Positions 17,925 to 26,945 of a DNA stretch of 58,951 bases are shown here, in pieces. The notes beneath the pieces are model-generated. The model was not told where the DNA came from, made no database searches, and worked only from the letters and a program-made list of their open reading frames with translations. The DNA is from Calditrichota bacterium (GTDB lineage Bacteria > Zhuqueibacterota > JdFR-76 > BMS3Abin05): assembly GCA_013151735.1 (NCBI GenBank), contig JAADHR010000137.1, positions 1 through 58,951 of the forward strand, written 5' to 3'. Numbering within the stretch: position 1 is the first letter of the stretch; the number at the start of each line of letters is the position of its first letter. Both the position numbers and the translations under genes were made by a program.

Positions 17925-19760
17925 TTGTTTCATATGAAATTGAAGCCCCAGTTCCACATTCCTTCCGGGCATGGGATATCCCTCTTCCATTTGATAGGCC
18001 TCATCTGTGATGTTTCGGAGGGCCACTTGCACATCTGCCCACCGATTCAGGTGAACACGCCCCAGAAGATCCGTCACAAAAAAATCCGGGAGCTTTTCGC
18101 GATGGTTGTTTTCGCTGTACAGATTGTGTACCCACACAGATTTGATCCCAATATCCACTCTCTTGTTCCGGAAGGTGAGGAGATTGACCAGCTTATGCTG
18201 CGGATTGTAACCCGTCACAGAACCGACATCCTGATGCGTAAAGGAAAGCGTGTTGTTGATGTGAGCGGTTAACCGCAACTTAAGGGAGGTTTCAACTCCC
18301 GTAAAATCAAAGGTTCCCACGTTTCGGAATTTTTTATCCGGGAAATAGAACTGAATGAGATTTTGCCCCTTTAACCGGTAAGCGGCTACATCCACCTGAA
18401 TAAACCGGGTGGAGTAGTTTACACCCATCTCGAAACTCTTGCTTGTTTCGGGCGTCAGGTCGGTGTTGGAAGGCGGATACAGGTAGAGCTGCATCACGGA
18501 GGGAGATCGAAATCCCTGACTAACATTGGCGCGAAGCGAGAGGCTGTTATTGGCCTGAAAAACCAGTCCGATGGAGGGAACGGATTTAAATCCGTAAACC
18601 TCGTGATGATTCAAACGGTATCCCACAGACGCAATAAGCTTTGAAAACAGCATTTGTTGGGTCAGGAAATAGGGGGCCCATTCCAAAACACTCCAGGATT
18701 TATTCCGATTGAGATCCGTTCCACCGTAGGATCTGAGATCAAATCCTACGACGGTTTGATTGTTTTTCCACGGTGAAAATGCCTGACTGAATTTTGCACC
18801 GTTTGTAAAATCGTCGGAGAGATAACCGTCGTAGATGGCATGATGACCGTCGCTTCGGTACACCAGAAGCTCGGTATGTCCAAGAAAAGATTTACCTTTC
18901 AATTGAAAGTCGTATCCGCTGCGGGTAAACCGAAACCAGTTGTTCGTTAAAGGATGACTTTCGGGCCCGGGGTCCAGCCAGAAGCCCCGATAGCGCTTAA
19001 CCGATGCCTGAATGCGCCAGTCCGGCAGGGGAGTGGCAAAAACCTTGGCAAAAAAATCGTGGGCCTGATATCCGCCGGTTTCACGGTTGCTGTCCGTGCC
19101 ATATCCGTTCCAGTAGACAGCAGCGCCCAATCGATCGGAACTGTAAACTTCTTGAATATTAAAAATGCGTTCGCGGAAGCTCCCGGTGGAGAATCGTACC
19201 GAAGTTTTCTTTTGATTGCGAATATCCGGTGTTAAGAGATTAATTACGCCGCCCGTGGCGTTTGAACCGTAAAGCACCGATGCCGGTCCGCGCACAATCT
19301 CAATCCGACTGACGAGGTAGGGGTTCAATGCATTGGAAATGGGGTGATCAAAAATCCCCATCATGGTTGGACGTCCGTCAATCATCGTAACGGCATTCGT
19401 CCCCCGGATCAGAATTTTGCTACCACTCAGATTCTTCGAGCCGGCCGGCCCGCTCTGGCTGACCGAACCCAGCGTTCCGAATTGAATGGATGTGACTCCC
19501 GGAACCTCATCAATAATTTGCCCCAGATTTTGAGCCATTTCCATCCGGATTTCCCCGGCAGGTAAAACGGACACACTGATGGAAAGATCCCGTGTGGATT
19601 GTGGAATCTTTGTGGCCGTAATCACAACGGGGGCCAATTGGTAGGTTGACGTAACGTGACGGGATGTGTCGCTCCGGGCAGGTTGCCCGGCCATCGCCGC
19701 AAGGAATCCGGAAAATACAAAAATCCCGACTAAAACGACCTGTTTTGCGAATCGATTCAT
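17922..19760 (-). CDS. TonB-dependent outer-membrane receptor
   Basis: 612 residues. The start at 19760 is chosen because AAGGAGGG lies directly upstream and a signal peptide follows (about 1-26); the open frame extends 40 residues further without support. The plug domain (about 40-170) contains PVVITATK near its start and the conserved RIEIVRGPASVLYGSNATGGVINL. The rest is a 22-strand barrel typical of vitamin B12, haem or siderophore receptors. The C-terminus is QFHMKQ and the stop comes from the end of a family A repeat, so the native last residues may have been altered. No cobalamin riboswitch was found upstream; the ligand is unknown. Confidence 0.92.
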   Translation of the reverse strand: MNRFAKQVVLVGIFVFSGFLAAMAGQPARSDTSRHVTSTYQLAPVVITATKIPQSTRDLSISVSVLPAGEIRMEMAQNLGQIIDEVPGVTSIQFGTLGSVSQSGPAGSKNLSGSKILIRGTNAVTMIDGRPTMMGIFDHPISNALNPYLVSRIEIVRGPASVLYGSNATGGVINLLTPDIRNQKKTSVRFSTGSFRERIFNIQEVYSSDRLGAAVYWNGYGTDSNRETGGYQAHDFFAKVFATPLPDWRIQASVKRYRGFWLDPGPESHPLTNNWFRFTRSGYDFQLKGKSFLGHTELLVYRSDGHHAIYDGYLSDDFTNGAKFSQAFSPWKNNQTVVGFDLRSYGGTDLNRNKSWSVLEWAPYFLTQQMLFSKLIASVGYRLNHHEVYGFKSVPSIGLVFQANNSLSLRANVSQGFRSPSVMQLYLYPPSNTDLTPETSKSFEMGVNYSTRFIQVDVAAYRLKGQNLIQFYFPDKKFRNVGTFDFTGVETSLKLRLTAHINNTLSFTHQDVGSVTGYNPQHKLVNLLTFRNKRVDIGIKSVWVHNLYSENNHREKLPDFFVTDLLGRVHLNRWADVQVALRNITDEAYQMEEGYPMPGRNVELGLQFHMKQ

Positions 19761-19925
19761 CTTAGAACCCTCCTTTTCCTTAATCTGACTGCATTCAATC
19801 CTGCCGTCTCCGGACGGAGCATTGTCATGTGATTTGAGTTTTCGAAGGTTCTTCGTGAACCGAATTAGGGAATGAAACAAAAGAAGCAGACGACGAAACG
19901 GCTAAAATCCCAATCCGCTGGCAGA

Positions 19926-20351
19926 TCAGGACGATTGCTTTCCTTCCTTAAATTGGAGCACTTTCTCCACAATCTGACGAATCATTTCGGGAAGGCTGTC
20001 GCTGTTTTTTCCGACCACGTCCACATTGCACGTGGTAATGGGCAAAACAATTTTGTGCGCCGGTGAGGATGCCACGGCTTCGGCAATGGCAGGAGTTACT
20101 TCACCCAGCATGGCATTTGCCAGAAGTATGCCGATGGGTCCGATAATCAAATCGACCCGCGGTGCATTCCGGCAGATGGCATTTTCACCGGAGGCCCCTT
20201 TTTGTGCCCCGGATTTCATCATCTGGGAGGTGGCAATGGCATTTGTACCGAATGCCAGAATTTCATCTTCGGATGAAAGATTTTCTTTTAATTTTTGAAT
20301 AATACTGCTTCCAAGGCCCCCTCCCTGGCCGTCAATAATGGCAATTTTCAT
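19926..20351 (-). CDS. DUF3842 family protein
   Basis: 141 residues. It begins MKIAIIDGQGGGLG, a Rossmann-like glycine motif, then FGTNAIATSQMMKSGA, GENAICRN and IIGPIGILLANAMLGEVTP, which together are the signature of DUF3842. Family members are cytosolic proteins of unknown role; nucleotide binding is suggested by the glycine motif. It lies between the PBP4-type peptidase gene and the TonB receptor on the same strand, with gaps of 105 and 165 bases, so it may be co-transcribed with them. Confidence 0.85.
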   Translation of the reverse strand: MKIAIIDGQGGGLGSSIIQKLKENLSSEDEILAFGTNAIATSQMMKSGAQKGASGENAICRNAPRVDLIIGPIGILLANAMLGEVTPAIAEAVASSPAHKIVLPITTCNVDVVGKNSDSLPEMIRQIVEKVLQFKEGKQSS

Positions 20352-20456
20352 AGTGAAATAATTTATCCAAAATAGTCCCGAAAATCAAGACGGAAATCAC
20401 AAAAATAGTCCTCGACCTGTTCCAAAGGCCTTTTCCTGCGTCTTGAGTTTTTCAAA

Positions 20457-21944
20457 TCACCGGTGGAATTTAGCCATCCACACACCGATGGAATCCTGCA
20501 CGGCGCGATAGGGCGAAGCCGAACCGACAAAGTTCTGCATCAGCATGGAAAAGGCCCAGACGTCTCCATCCTGTGTGGGCACATAGCCTGAAAGAGACGA
20601 CACCCCCCGAAGGCTTCCGGTTTTGGCCCGCAATTTTCCCTGAGCAGCCGTTCCGATCATCCGCTTTTGAAGGGTTCCGTCTACACCTGCAATGGGCAGA
20701 GAGGTCAGGTACTCGGAGGAAACGGTAAAATCGCCGTACATGTGTGCGAGTAATCGGGTGATGAGATCGGCATTAATCACATCGTAACGGGAAACCCCCG
20801 ACCCGTCGACAACGAAGTAAGACGTGGAATCGATCCCGATGCTCTGCAGAAACTGCCGCATGGCCTGAAGGCCCTTTTCGGCCGTTCCCGGTTCTCCACG
20901 TGTAACCGCCCCCACGGTTTTTAGCAAAAGTTCGGCTGAGAGGTTGTCGCTGATTTTATTGGTGTTTTCAACCACATCGCGCAGCGGATGCGATTTATGA
21001 ACGGCCAGCGTTTCAGCCGCGTCAGGCGATATGCCCTTTAAAATGTGTCCGTCAATTTGAATGCCATTTTTTTTCAACAGCTCACCAAAAACGGTGGCCG
21101 TGTAGCGTGTGGGATCTTCAATGTTGAGCGTGATCTGATAAGGCGGCGCATTCACGGGGAGCGTGTCCTTAACGGTAATGACATTCTCGCAGGTCATCCA
21201 TTTACGGGAAATTTTAAGGCTGTTAGCCTGAGCCGAATCACCGGTTACGCCATTATTTTCGACCGTAACGTAGTGTGTTTGAGGGAAGATGAAAAGCTTC
21301 ACTTTATCGGAGATTTTTTCAGAGGGTTTGGCCAGCACATTCACGCAGTTGTCATTGAGCGTCAGGGCGCTCAAATGTGCGGCGTAATCATCCGGATCGT
21401 CATCCCACATCCAGCCTTTTCCGCGGGGGAGACTGTCCAGTGCCGCAGCATCGGCCACGAGATTTCCGGTGATGTGAGAGATACCGTCTACCTGCAGTTG
21501 ATCAATGAGATCTTGAAGGTCTTCAACCACCAGGTCGGGATCGCCGCCGCCTTTCAGGTAAAGGTTGCCCGTGATGACGGAATCACCGACACTTGCGCTG
21601 TCTGCCAGCAAACAGGTCTTAAAAGTAAAATTGGGACGCAGAAGGGTCAGTGCGGTTGCCGTTGTCAACAATTTCATATTGGAGGCCGGATTTAAAAGGA
21701 GATCGCTGTTGCGATCGTAAATAACCGTGTGGTTTGTGAGTGAAATTATCTTTACGGCAGCCTGTGTTTCTTTAAAGAGAGGTGTCGTCAGCAGCGAATC
21801 GATTTTTTCCTGCAGATTTTTTACCGGATTGCGGGGCTTTACCCGTTCTTTTTTGGGAACGACACCGGCGCAGGAGGTAAAAAGAATGAGTCCTGCAAGA
21901 ATTAAAATCGTCCTAAAAAACAGCCTGGAATAACCTTTGTTCAT
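20457..21944 (-). CDS. dacB: D-Ala-D-Ala carboxypeptidase/endopeptidase (PBP4 type), lipoprotein
   Basis: 495 residues. Peptidase family S13. The start is at 21944, with AGGAGT just upstream; the frame continues 27 residues further without support. The signal ends in a lipobox LFTSC, so it is probably a lipoprotein. The three active-site motifs are present: SNMK (SXXK), SDN in KISDNLSAEL, and KTG in LRAKTGSLRG. It trims D-Ala or cuts cross-links in the periplasm. A paralogue lies at 42918-44435. Confidence 0.94.
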   Translation of the reverse strand: MNKGYSRLFFRTILILAGLILFTSCAGVVPKKERVKPRNPVKNLQEKIDSLLTTPLFKETQAAVKIISLTNHTVIYDRNSDLLLNPASNMKLLTTATALTLLRPNFTFKTCLLADSASVGDSVITGNLYLKGGGDPDLVVEDLQDLIDQLQVDGISHITGNLVADAAALDSLPRGKGWMWDDDPDDYAAHLSALTLNDNCVNVLAKPSEKISDKVKLFIFPQTHYVTVENNGVTGDSAQANSLKISRKWMTCENVITVKDTLPVNAPPYQITLNIEDPTRYTATVFGELLKKNGIQIDGHILKGISPDAAETLAVHKSHPLRDVVENTNKISDNLSAELLLKTVGAVTRGEPGTAEKGLQAMRQFLQSIGIDSTSYFVVDGSGVSRYDVINADLITRLLAHMYGDFTVSSEYLTSLPIAGVDGTLQKRMIGTAAQGKLRAKTGSLRGVSSLSGYVPTQDGDVWAFSMLMQNFVGSASPYRAVQDSIGVWMAKFHR

Positions 21945-22275
21945 ATTAACACTCCTGCCGATTTTGTTTGAAGATAGTTTGGATTGGTGGCAGTTCAATT
22001 CTCTTTGTTCGGATTTTGTGCCCAATTATTTGTTTCTCTCGAATCGCGTCGTTTTACGATTCGCTATCATTTTAACGGTTTTGCAAATAAAAATCAAGGC
22101 CTTTTTAAATTACTTTAGAAAGACTTGCCAAGAGCAAGAAAAAATTGTAATTTTAAGTAAACTGATTCTGGGCCCTTGAGAAAAAAGTCCACTTTCATAA
22201 AAAAGGCCGGTTTCTGTTGGAACACGCCCAGGCGTGACGGAAACCGCAGGTTTTGGCGGATTGGGAATCTAAAAA
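21945..22275. other. Divergent intergenic region
   Basis: 331 bases between the minus-strand dacB and the plus-strand radical SAM gene. It must hold promoters in both directions, but no convincing boxes were identified. It is AT-rich from 22020 to 22170. Nothing else recognised. Confidence 0.5.
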
Positions 22276-23418
22276 ATGAAACGACGAGAATTTTTGGAAG
22301 TATCCGCTTTGGGGAGTGTGGGGTTGGGAGCACCCCTGGTGCCTCCCTTGATTATCAGAAAGAAGAAGAACGGCATCAAGGATTTAATTGATCACAAGCA
22401 CATTTTTGTGGCCAAGGAAGCCCGATTCTACAAAAAGTTAGAGCACGAGAAGATTCAGTGCGAAATATGTCCCCGGAAATGTGTAATTGACAATATGGAA
22501 CGGGGCTTTTGCGGAAATCGGGAAAATCGGGGCGGAACGTATTACGTTCTGGCGTATGCCAATCCCTGTGCGGCCCATATCGATCCGATTGAAAAAAAGC
22601 CGTTTTTTCATTTTCTGCCCGGCACACAGGCCTTCTCCATTTCCACCGCAGGCTGCAATCTCGTATGCAAGTTTTGTCAGAACTGGCAAATCTCCCAGTT
22701 TCGGCCCGAACAGACCGAGAATATTTACCTTCCGCCGGACAAAGTGGTGGAAATTGCAAAGGATCGAAGGGTAACCTCCATCGCCTATACGTACGCCGAG
22801 CCGGTGGTCTTTTACGAGTACATGTACGATACGTCTGTGGATGCACGGCGCGAGGGTATTCGCAGTGTCATGGTTTCTGCCGGATTCATTAACCCGGACC
22901 CGCTTCGGAAGCTGGTCAAACGATTGGATGCCATTAAAATCGATTTGAAGGCCTTTACGGAAAAATACTATCACGACATCTGTTCGGCGGAGCTTAAACC
23001 GGTTTTGAAAACGCTGGAGGTTCTGCATGACGAAAAAATCTGGTTCGAAATTGTGTACCTTGTGGTTCCCACGTTGAATGATTCGGTAAATGAAATTCGG
23101 CAAATGAGTCAATGGATTGTGAAAACGCTCGGACCCGACGTCCCGCTCCATTTTTCTCGATTTTACCCGCAGTACATGCTCAAGAATTTGCCGCCTACTC
23201 CGGTTTCGACTCTGGAAAAACTCCGGAAAACGGCCATGGAGGCGGGAATCCACTATGTTTACATCGGGAACGTTCCCGGGAATCCGGCGGAGAGTACGTA
23301 CTGTCCCCATTGCGGGAAACGCCTGATTTACCGGATTGGTTACGAGATTATTGAAAATAAGCTGAAGAATGGTAAATGTCCCTACTGTGGAACCAAGATA
23401 CCCGGCGTGTGGTCGTAG
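22276..23418 (+). CDS. AmmeMemoRadiSam-type radical SAM enzyme with Tat-like leader
   Basis: 380 residues. The radical SAM cluster is Cys127, 131 and 134 (CNLVCKFC). An N-terminal Cys motif precedes it (Cys62, 65, 69, 79, in CEICPRKC and GFCGN), and a C-terminal zinc ribbon with two CPxCG motifs (CPHCGK, CPYCGT) follows, as in the PflA-like AmmeMemoRadiSam family. The start is KRREFLE followed by a short hydrophobic Gly/Ala-rich stretch, which resembles a twin-arginine export signal. The partner MEMO1/AMMECR1 genes are not in the window. Substrate unknown. It precedes an RseC-like gene. Confidence 0.85.
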   Translation: MKRREFLEVSALGSVGLGAPLVPPLIIRKKKNGIKDLIDHKHIFVAKEARFYKKLEHEKIQCEICPRKCVIDNMERGFCGNRENRGGTYYVLAYANPCAAHIDPIEKKPFFHFLPGTQAFSISTAGCNLVCKFCQNWQISQFRPEQTENIYLPPDKVVEIAKDRRVTSIAYTYAEPVVFYEYMYDTSVDARREGIRSVMVSAGFINPDPLRKLVKRLDAIKIDLKAFTEKYYHDICSAELKPVLKTLEVLHDEKIWFEIVYLVVPTLNDSVNEIRQMSQWIVKTLGPDVPLHFSRFYPQYMLKNLPPTPVSTLEKLRKTAMEAGIHYVYIGNVPGNPAESTYCPHCGKRLIYRIGYEIIENKLKNGKCPYCGTKIPGVWS

Positions 23419-23555
23419 GGCAGAGAGGAACTTATCTCCACAAGCGATCACCACATGAATTGTGCTGATTGGTCAAAGATGGGCAGGATTTTTTATACGA
23501 TCACCCTGCTTCAACGGGGTGAAAGATTAGTGGGACTTAGAGAGCGGATGAGGAA

Positions 23556-24008
23556 ATGGAAGAAACGGGAATAATTCGTGAAGTTCATGGGGACGAGGCT
23601 GTTGTTGAGCTGACACCGGTATCATCGTGTTCAAGCTGTGCGCTTCATTCGGTTTGCAATCCCAGTGAAGTGGAGAAGCCCGTGTTAACGGCAACCAATC
23701 CCATTCACGCAAGAGAAGGGGATTGGGTGAAATTGGAAATGAATCCCGGAGCGGCCATTACGTCTGCCTTTTTAATTTTTATTTTCCCCCTGCTTGGCTT
23801 GGCTGTGGGGTACGTTGCGGGACACGCATTCGGGCGTCTGGCTGAGATCATTGGGAGTGTTCTGGGGTTTGCGCTGTTTCTGCTTGTCGTAAAATTTTTG
23901 GATCCGGTTCTAACCAAAAAACGCGCCTTTAAGCCCATTGTGATTCAAGTGTTGAGCAACAGCCTGCCCCTGAATATTGAAATAAAAGATAAATCTCCCA
24001 AAAACTGA
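23556..24008 (+). CDS. rseC: RseC/MucC-family membrane protein
   Basis: 150 residues. Residues 1-60 form a small cytosolic domain with the family Cys cluster (SSCSSCALHSVCNP). Two transmembrane helices (about 66-86 and 90-112) follow. RseC proteins are linked to Rnf-driven reduction of SoxR and to electron transport to exported flavoproteins. No Rnf or ApbE gene is in the window. It is 26 bases before the GH15 gene; whether they are co-transcribed is unclear. Confidence 0.85.
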   Translation: MEETGIIREVHGDEAVVELTPVSSCSSCALHSVCNPSEVEKPVLTATNPIHAREGDWVKLEMNPGAAITSAFLIFIFPLLGLAVGYVAGHAFGRLAEIIGSVLGFALFLLVVKFLDPVLTKKRAFKPIVIQVLSNSLPLNIEIKDKSPKN

Positions 24009-24033
24009 CGGGCCAAAAAGGAGGGTAAAGCGA

Positions 24034-25860
24034 TTGGAATTTACAGTGAATGCCCGGGTAATTTGCACGAAGTGGGTTTTTGTTCTGGTTTTGCTTCTTG
24101 TTTCGATTGGACAGGCTTCCGGAATGCTGCCTGGCGGCAAAAACGTTCAGGCCCATCGCTCATTTTTTCGCCTGCCGGTTTCAAATGGCTGGGTGGCGGC
24201 CACCGTTAATGTCAGAAGCCAGTCCATTGATGGGTTCTGGCCGCACATTTACAGAGCCATTGATGAAACCCACCCGGTTAAGAACCTCATAAAAAATCTC
24301 TCATTTCAGATTTCCATCAACGGACAGAAGGTTTTGTTATCCGACTGCAAATTTAAGGAAGCCCGATATTTAACAGGTACGGGAATAATTCGTGCAAATT
24401 ATGTGTGGAAGAGCTGGCCCATTGAATTGACCGTTTTTTCCCCCATGAGCAGACGCGGGGCCTCTTTTGTCGTCATCGTTCAAGTTGTTTCCCCGGAAAA
24501 GAATTCTCAAAAGGATCTGCAGATTACCTGCGTACCCGCACGTCTTCCGACTATTCACATATCGGAATCTTCGGAATGGACCAGACAACGGCTTTTTCAA
24601 AAGATGTTCATTTTTTCTGTTCAAAAACGTTCTTCCGACTTTTTAAGATGGGCACGAAAAAAAACACCGCAGGATGTTTTGCATTCGGAAATGATGTGGT
24701 GGAAGACCTGGCAAAAGCAGTCCAGAATCCCAAAAAATCTCACACAAAGCCAGCGACACCTTTTTTTGCAATCCCTGGTCGTACTTAAAATGGCGCAGTG
24801 CCGGGAAGAAGGGTTAGCAAAGGGGCAAATTCTGGCCAGCCTTCCGCCGGGCATGTGGAACATCGCCTGGGTGCGAGACGGTGCCTATTCCATTGTGGCG
24901 CTCGCTCGATCGGGACATTTCAAGGAAGCCCGAATGGGACTCCAATTCATGCTCCGGGCCAAAAGCGGCTTTTATGAGCATTTTATCTGGAAGGGAAAGG
25001 ATTACGGTGTCGGGATGCCGTACCAAATTTCCGTTTGCCGTTATTTTGGATCGGGGAAAGAAGAAAGTGATTTTAATGAAAACGGCCCCAACATCGAGCT
25101 GGACGGGTTTGGCCTTTTTCTCTGGGCAATGGATGAATACGTTTCCCGTTCAAAAGACGTGGCTTTTTTACGGGAGAATTGGAAGGAAATCCTGGAAAAA
25201 GTGGCCGAACCGCTTTTAAGGTCGAGGGATTCTCTGGGGGTCATTCGGGCAGAATCCGGTCCCTGGGAACGGCACCTGCCCGGGGCTCATTTTGCCTACA
25301 CGACGGCATCGGCCATCAACGGATTTAGAGCGGTGAGCCATTTGGCCGGACTTTTGAATGATGAACCACATCACCAGTTTTATGCCAACGTGTCGGCTGA
25401 TTTAACGCAGCATTTTTCAAGAGTCTTTTTGGATTCCACCCGTCACATTCTCAAGGGTCGGTTGGAAGGATCGTTTCCCGGGACATTGGATGCTTCTGCC
25501 ATTGAGGCTTTCAATTGGGCTGTTTTCCCCCCGGACTCCCCGCTTTCCCGGAAAACACTTGCCGTATACCGCAAAAATCTGCACATCAAAAACCGGTCGT
25601 TTGGTTTCTGCCGCTTGCTCAGCCCGGACTGGTATGATCGTCAGGAATGGGTGTTTGTGGATTTCCGGATGGCAAAGGCGCTTCGGGCTGTGGGACAAAC
25701 AAAAGATTCTCAGCAAATTGTGGCTTGGATCGAGGATCAGGCGGCAAAGAATTTTGATCTGATTGCCGAATTATTCGAAGAAAAAACGGCTGACTACAAA
25801 GGCGCCGTTCCCATGGCCGGATACGGCGCAGGGGCCTATATTCTTAATTTTTTGGAATAA
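24034..25860 (+). CDS. Secreted GH15-like glucoamylase
   Basis: 608 residues. Start TTG 24034 is supported by GAGGG eight bases upstream. A signal peptide spans about 1-30. The N-terminal part looks beta-rich; the alpha/alpha6 barrel begins near 230. GH15 hallmarks are MWNIAWVRDGAYSI near 282, ELDGFGLFLWAMDEY near 355, RAESGPWE near 410 with a candidate catalytic Glu, and the late PMAGYGAGAY. It likely releases glucose from alpha-glucans or related sugars outside the cytoplasm. The specificity is inferred from family only. Confidence 0.78.
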   Translation: MEFTVNARVICTKWVFVLVLLLVSIGQASGMLPGGKNVQAHRSFFRLPVSNGWVAATVNVRSQSIDGFWPHIYRAIDETHPVKNLIKNLSFQISINGQKVLLSDCKFKEARYLTGTGIIRANYVWKSWPIELTVFSPMSRRGASFVVIVQVVSPEKNSQKDLQITCVPARLPTIHISESSEWTRQRLFQKMFIFSVQKRSSDFLRWARKKTPQDVLHSEMMWWKTWQKQSRIPKNLTQSQRHLFLQSLVVLKMAQCREEGLAKGQILASLPPGMWNIAWVRDGAYSIVALARSGHFKEARMGLQFMLRAKSGFYEHFIWKGKDYGVGMPYQISVCRYFGSGKEESDFNENGPNIELDGFGLFLWAMDEYVSRSKDVAFLRENWKEILEKVAEPLLRSRDSLGVIRAESGPWERHLPGAHFAYTTASAINGFRAVSHLAGLLNDEPHHQFYANVSADLTQHFSRVFLDSTRHILKGRLEGSFPGTLDASAIEAFNWAVFPPDSPLSRKTLAVYRKNLHIKNRSFGFCRLLSPDWYDRQEWVFVDFRMAKALRAVGQTKDSQQIVAWIEDQAAKNFDLIAELFEEKTADYKGAVPMAGYGAGAYILNFLE

Positions 25861-25924
25861 TAGCGTCAGAATTCGCCGAATTTGTATTCGTGGTTTTTTC
25901 ATATAAAATGAAGGAGAGTGCCAA

Positions 25925-26191
25925 ATGAAGATTCAAATTGAAAAACCCGATGAAAAAAGGATCAGGGAATTGGGCATCAAAAATTGGCCCGTCTGGGAAC
26001 ACGGTGTGGGCAGTTTTCCCTGGCATTACGATATGACCGAAGTATGTTATGTTTTGGAAGGAAAAATTAAGGTTAAAACGGATGAAGAAACCGTTGAATT
26101 TGGGCCCGGTGATTTGGTTACATTTCCCAGGGGGCTGTCCTGCGAATGGCAGATTGAGGAGCCGGTGAAAAAACATTACACGTTTCGATAG
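25925..26191 (+). CDS. Small cupin-domain protein (DUF861/EutQ-like)
   Basis: 88 residues, a single cupin barrel. Motifs: YDMTEVCYVLEGKIKV, with the metal-ligand Glu of the first cupin motif, and FGPGDLVTFPRGLSCEW for the second. These fit the small cupin_3/DUF861 family. A good AAGGAGA precedes the start. It may bind a small ligand or metal; the role is unknown. It converges on the minus-strand hypothetical gene. Confidence 0.85.
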   Translation: MKIQIEKPDEKRIRELGIKNWPVWEHGVGSFPWHYDMTEVCYVLEGKIKVKTDEETVEFGPGDLVTFPRGLSCEWQIEEPVKKHYTFR

Positions 26192-26233
26192 GCTTACAAG
26201 ATTTTTTGTGGAAGGTGTCTTTGGCGGGTGGAG

Positions 26234-26464
26234 CTAAATCTCCGGATCGTTTTCCTTTAATTTAAGATAGGCGCGGTAATAAACTGTCCATTTATGAATT
26301 TCATTCAAAAGATATTTTCCGCCCGGGTGAAGTGTTCCGGATTGTTTTTTTTGAAGCATTTCCGCGGAACTTAGGTGGTATTTGTTTTCCAGTTTTTTTA
26401 GATTGATCTTGAGATCTTCAATAAATTCGTAATAAATCGGTTTTCTTTTTCGAACTGTTTTCAT
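26234..26464 (-). CDS. Small basic hypothetical protein
   Basis: 76 residues from ATG 26464; a TTG five codons upstream is also in frame. The protein is charged and helical, rich in Lys, with no signal, membrane segment or Cys. No family is recognised and there is no clear ribosome binding site, so its reality is moderately supported only by length and codon composition in an otherwise gene-free stretch. Confidence 0.45.
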   Translation of the reverse strand: MKTVRKRKPIYYEFIEDLKINLKKLENKYHLSSAEMLQKKQSGTLHPGGKYLLNEIHKWTVYYRAYLKLKENDPEI

Positions 26465-26945
26465 AATAAGGCTGCTCAAATGTAATTGAATTAAACGATT
26501 GAAAAGGGTTTTGCGGGAAACCCTGCTTTTCAGCTGTATTTACGCCATAACCGGGTAAATATAGTAAAAAAACCCGACATTTTCCAGAGCGAAATTTCAA
26601 AAAAGTTTCCTTTTGGTTCACTTATTCAATCCCAAAAAAATCAAATACTTTTGAAAAAATTATGACGCCGGGGAGATTTAACTTGATTTTTTGAAAGTTT
26701 CTAATTAATTTCTAAATGGATTTTTCTTTAAATCTACAATAGACAAAGGATTCCGCCTTAATTGCATGAGGGTTGGTGGAAGATCAAATCCAAACATAAA
26801 TCATTGAAAGCTCAATGGTAGCTTTTTCCTCAAATAGAAGGATTCCTCCTTTGGGAATTTCTTGTCTCTCTTGCAGGTGTTTCTCTATTTCCTTCAATTC
26901 ACAGAAATATTTCCAGAATAAAAATATTAATGATGGAGGCATGAC
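26465..26945. other. Intergenic leader before the malic enzyme gene
   Basis: About 480 AT-rich bases. The end holds the ribosome binding site of the malic enzyme (GGAGG before 26946). Several weak TTGA.. and TAAAT-like boxes occur between 26680 and 26760, none convincing. No RNA gene, riboswitch or repeat was recognised. Confidence 0.5.

Noticed and set aside
26840-26880. Possible sigma-54 promoter (TTGGGAATTTCTTGT) upstream of the malic enzyme gene
   Set aside because: The spacing between the GG and the TTG elements is one base short of the consensus and GC is missing.
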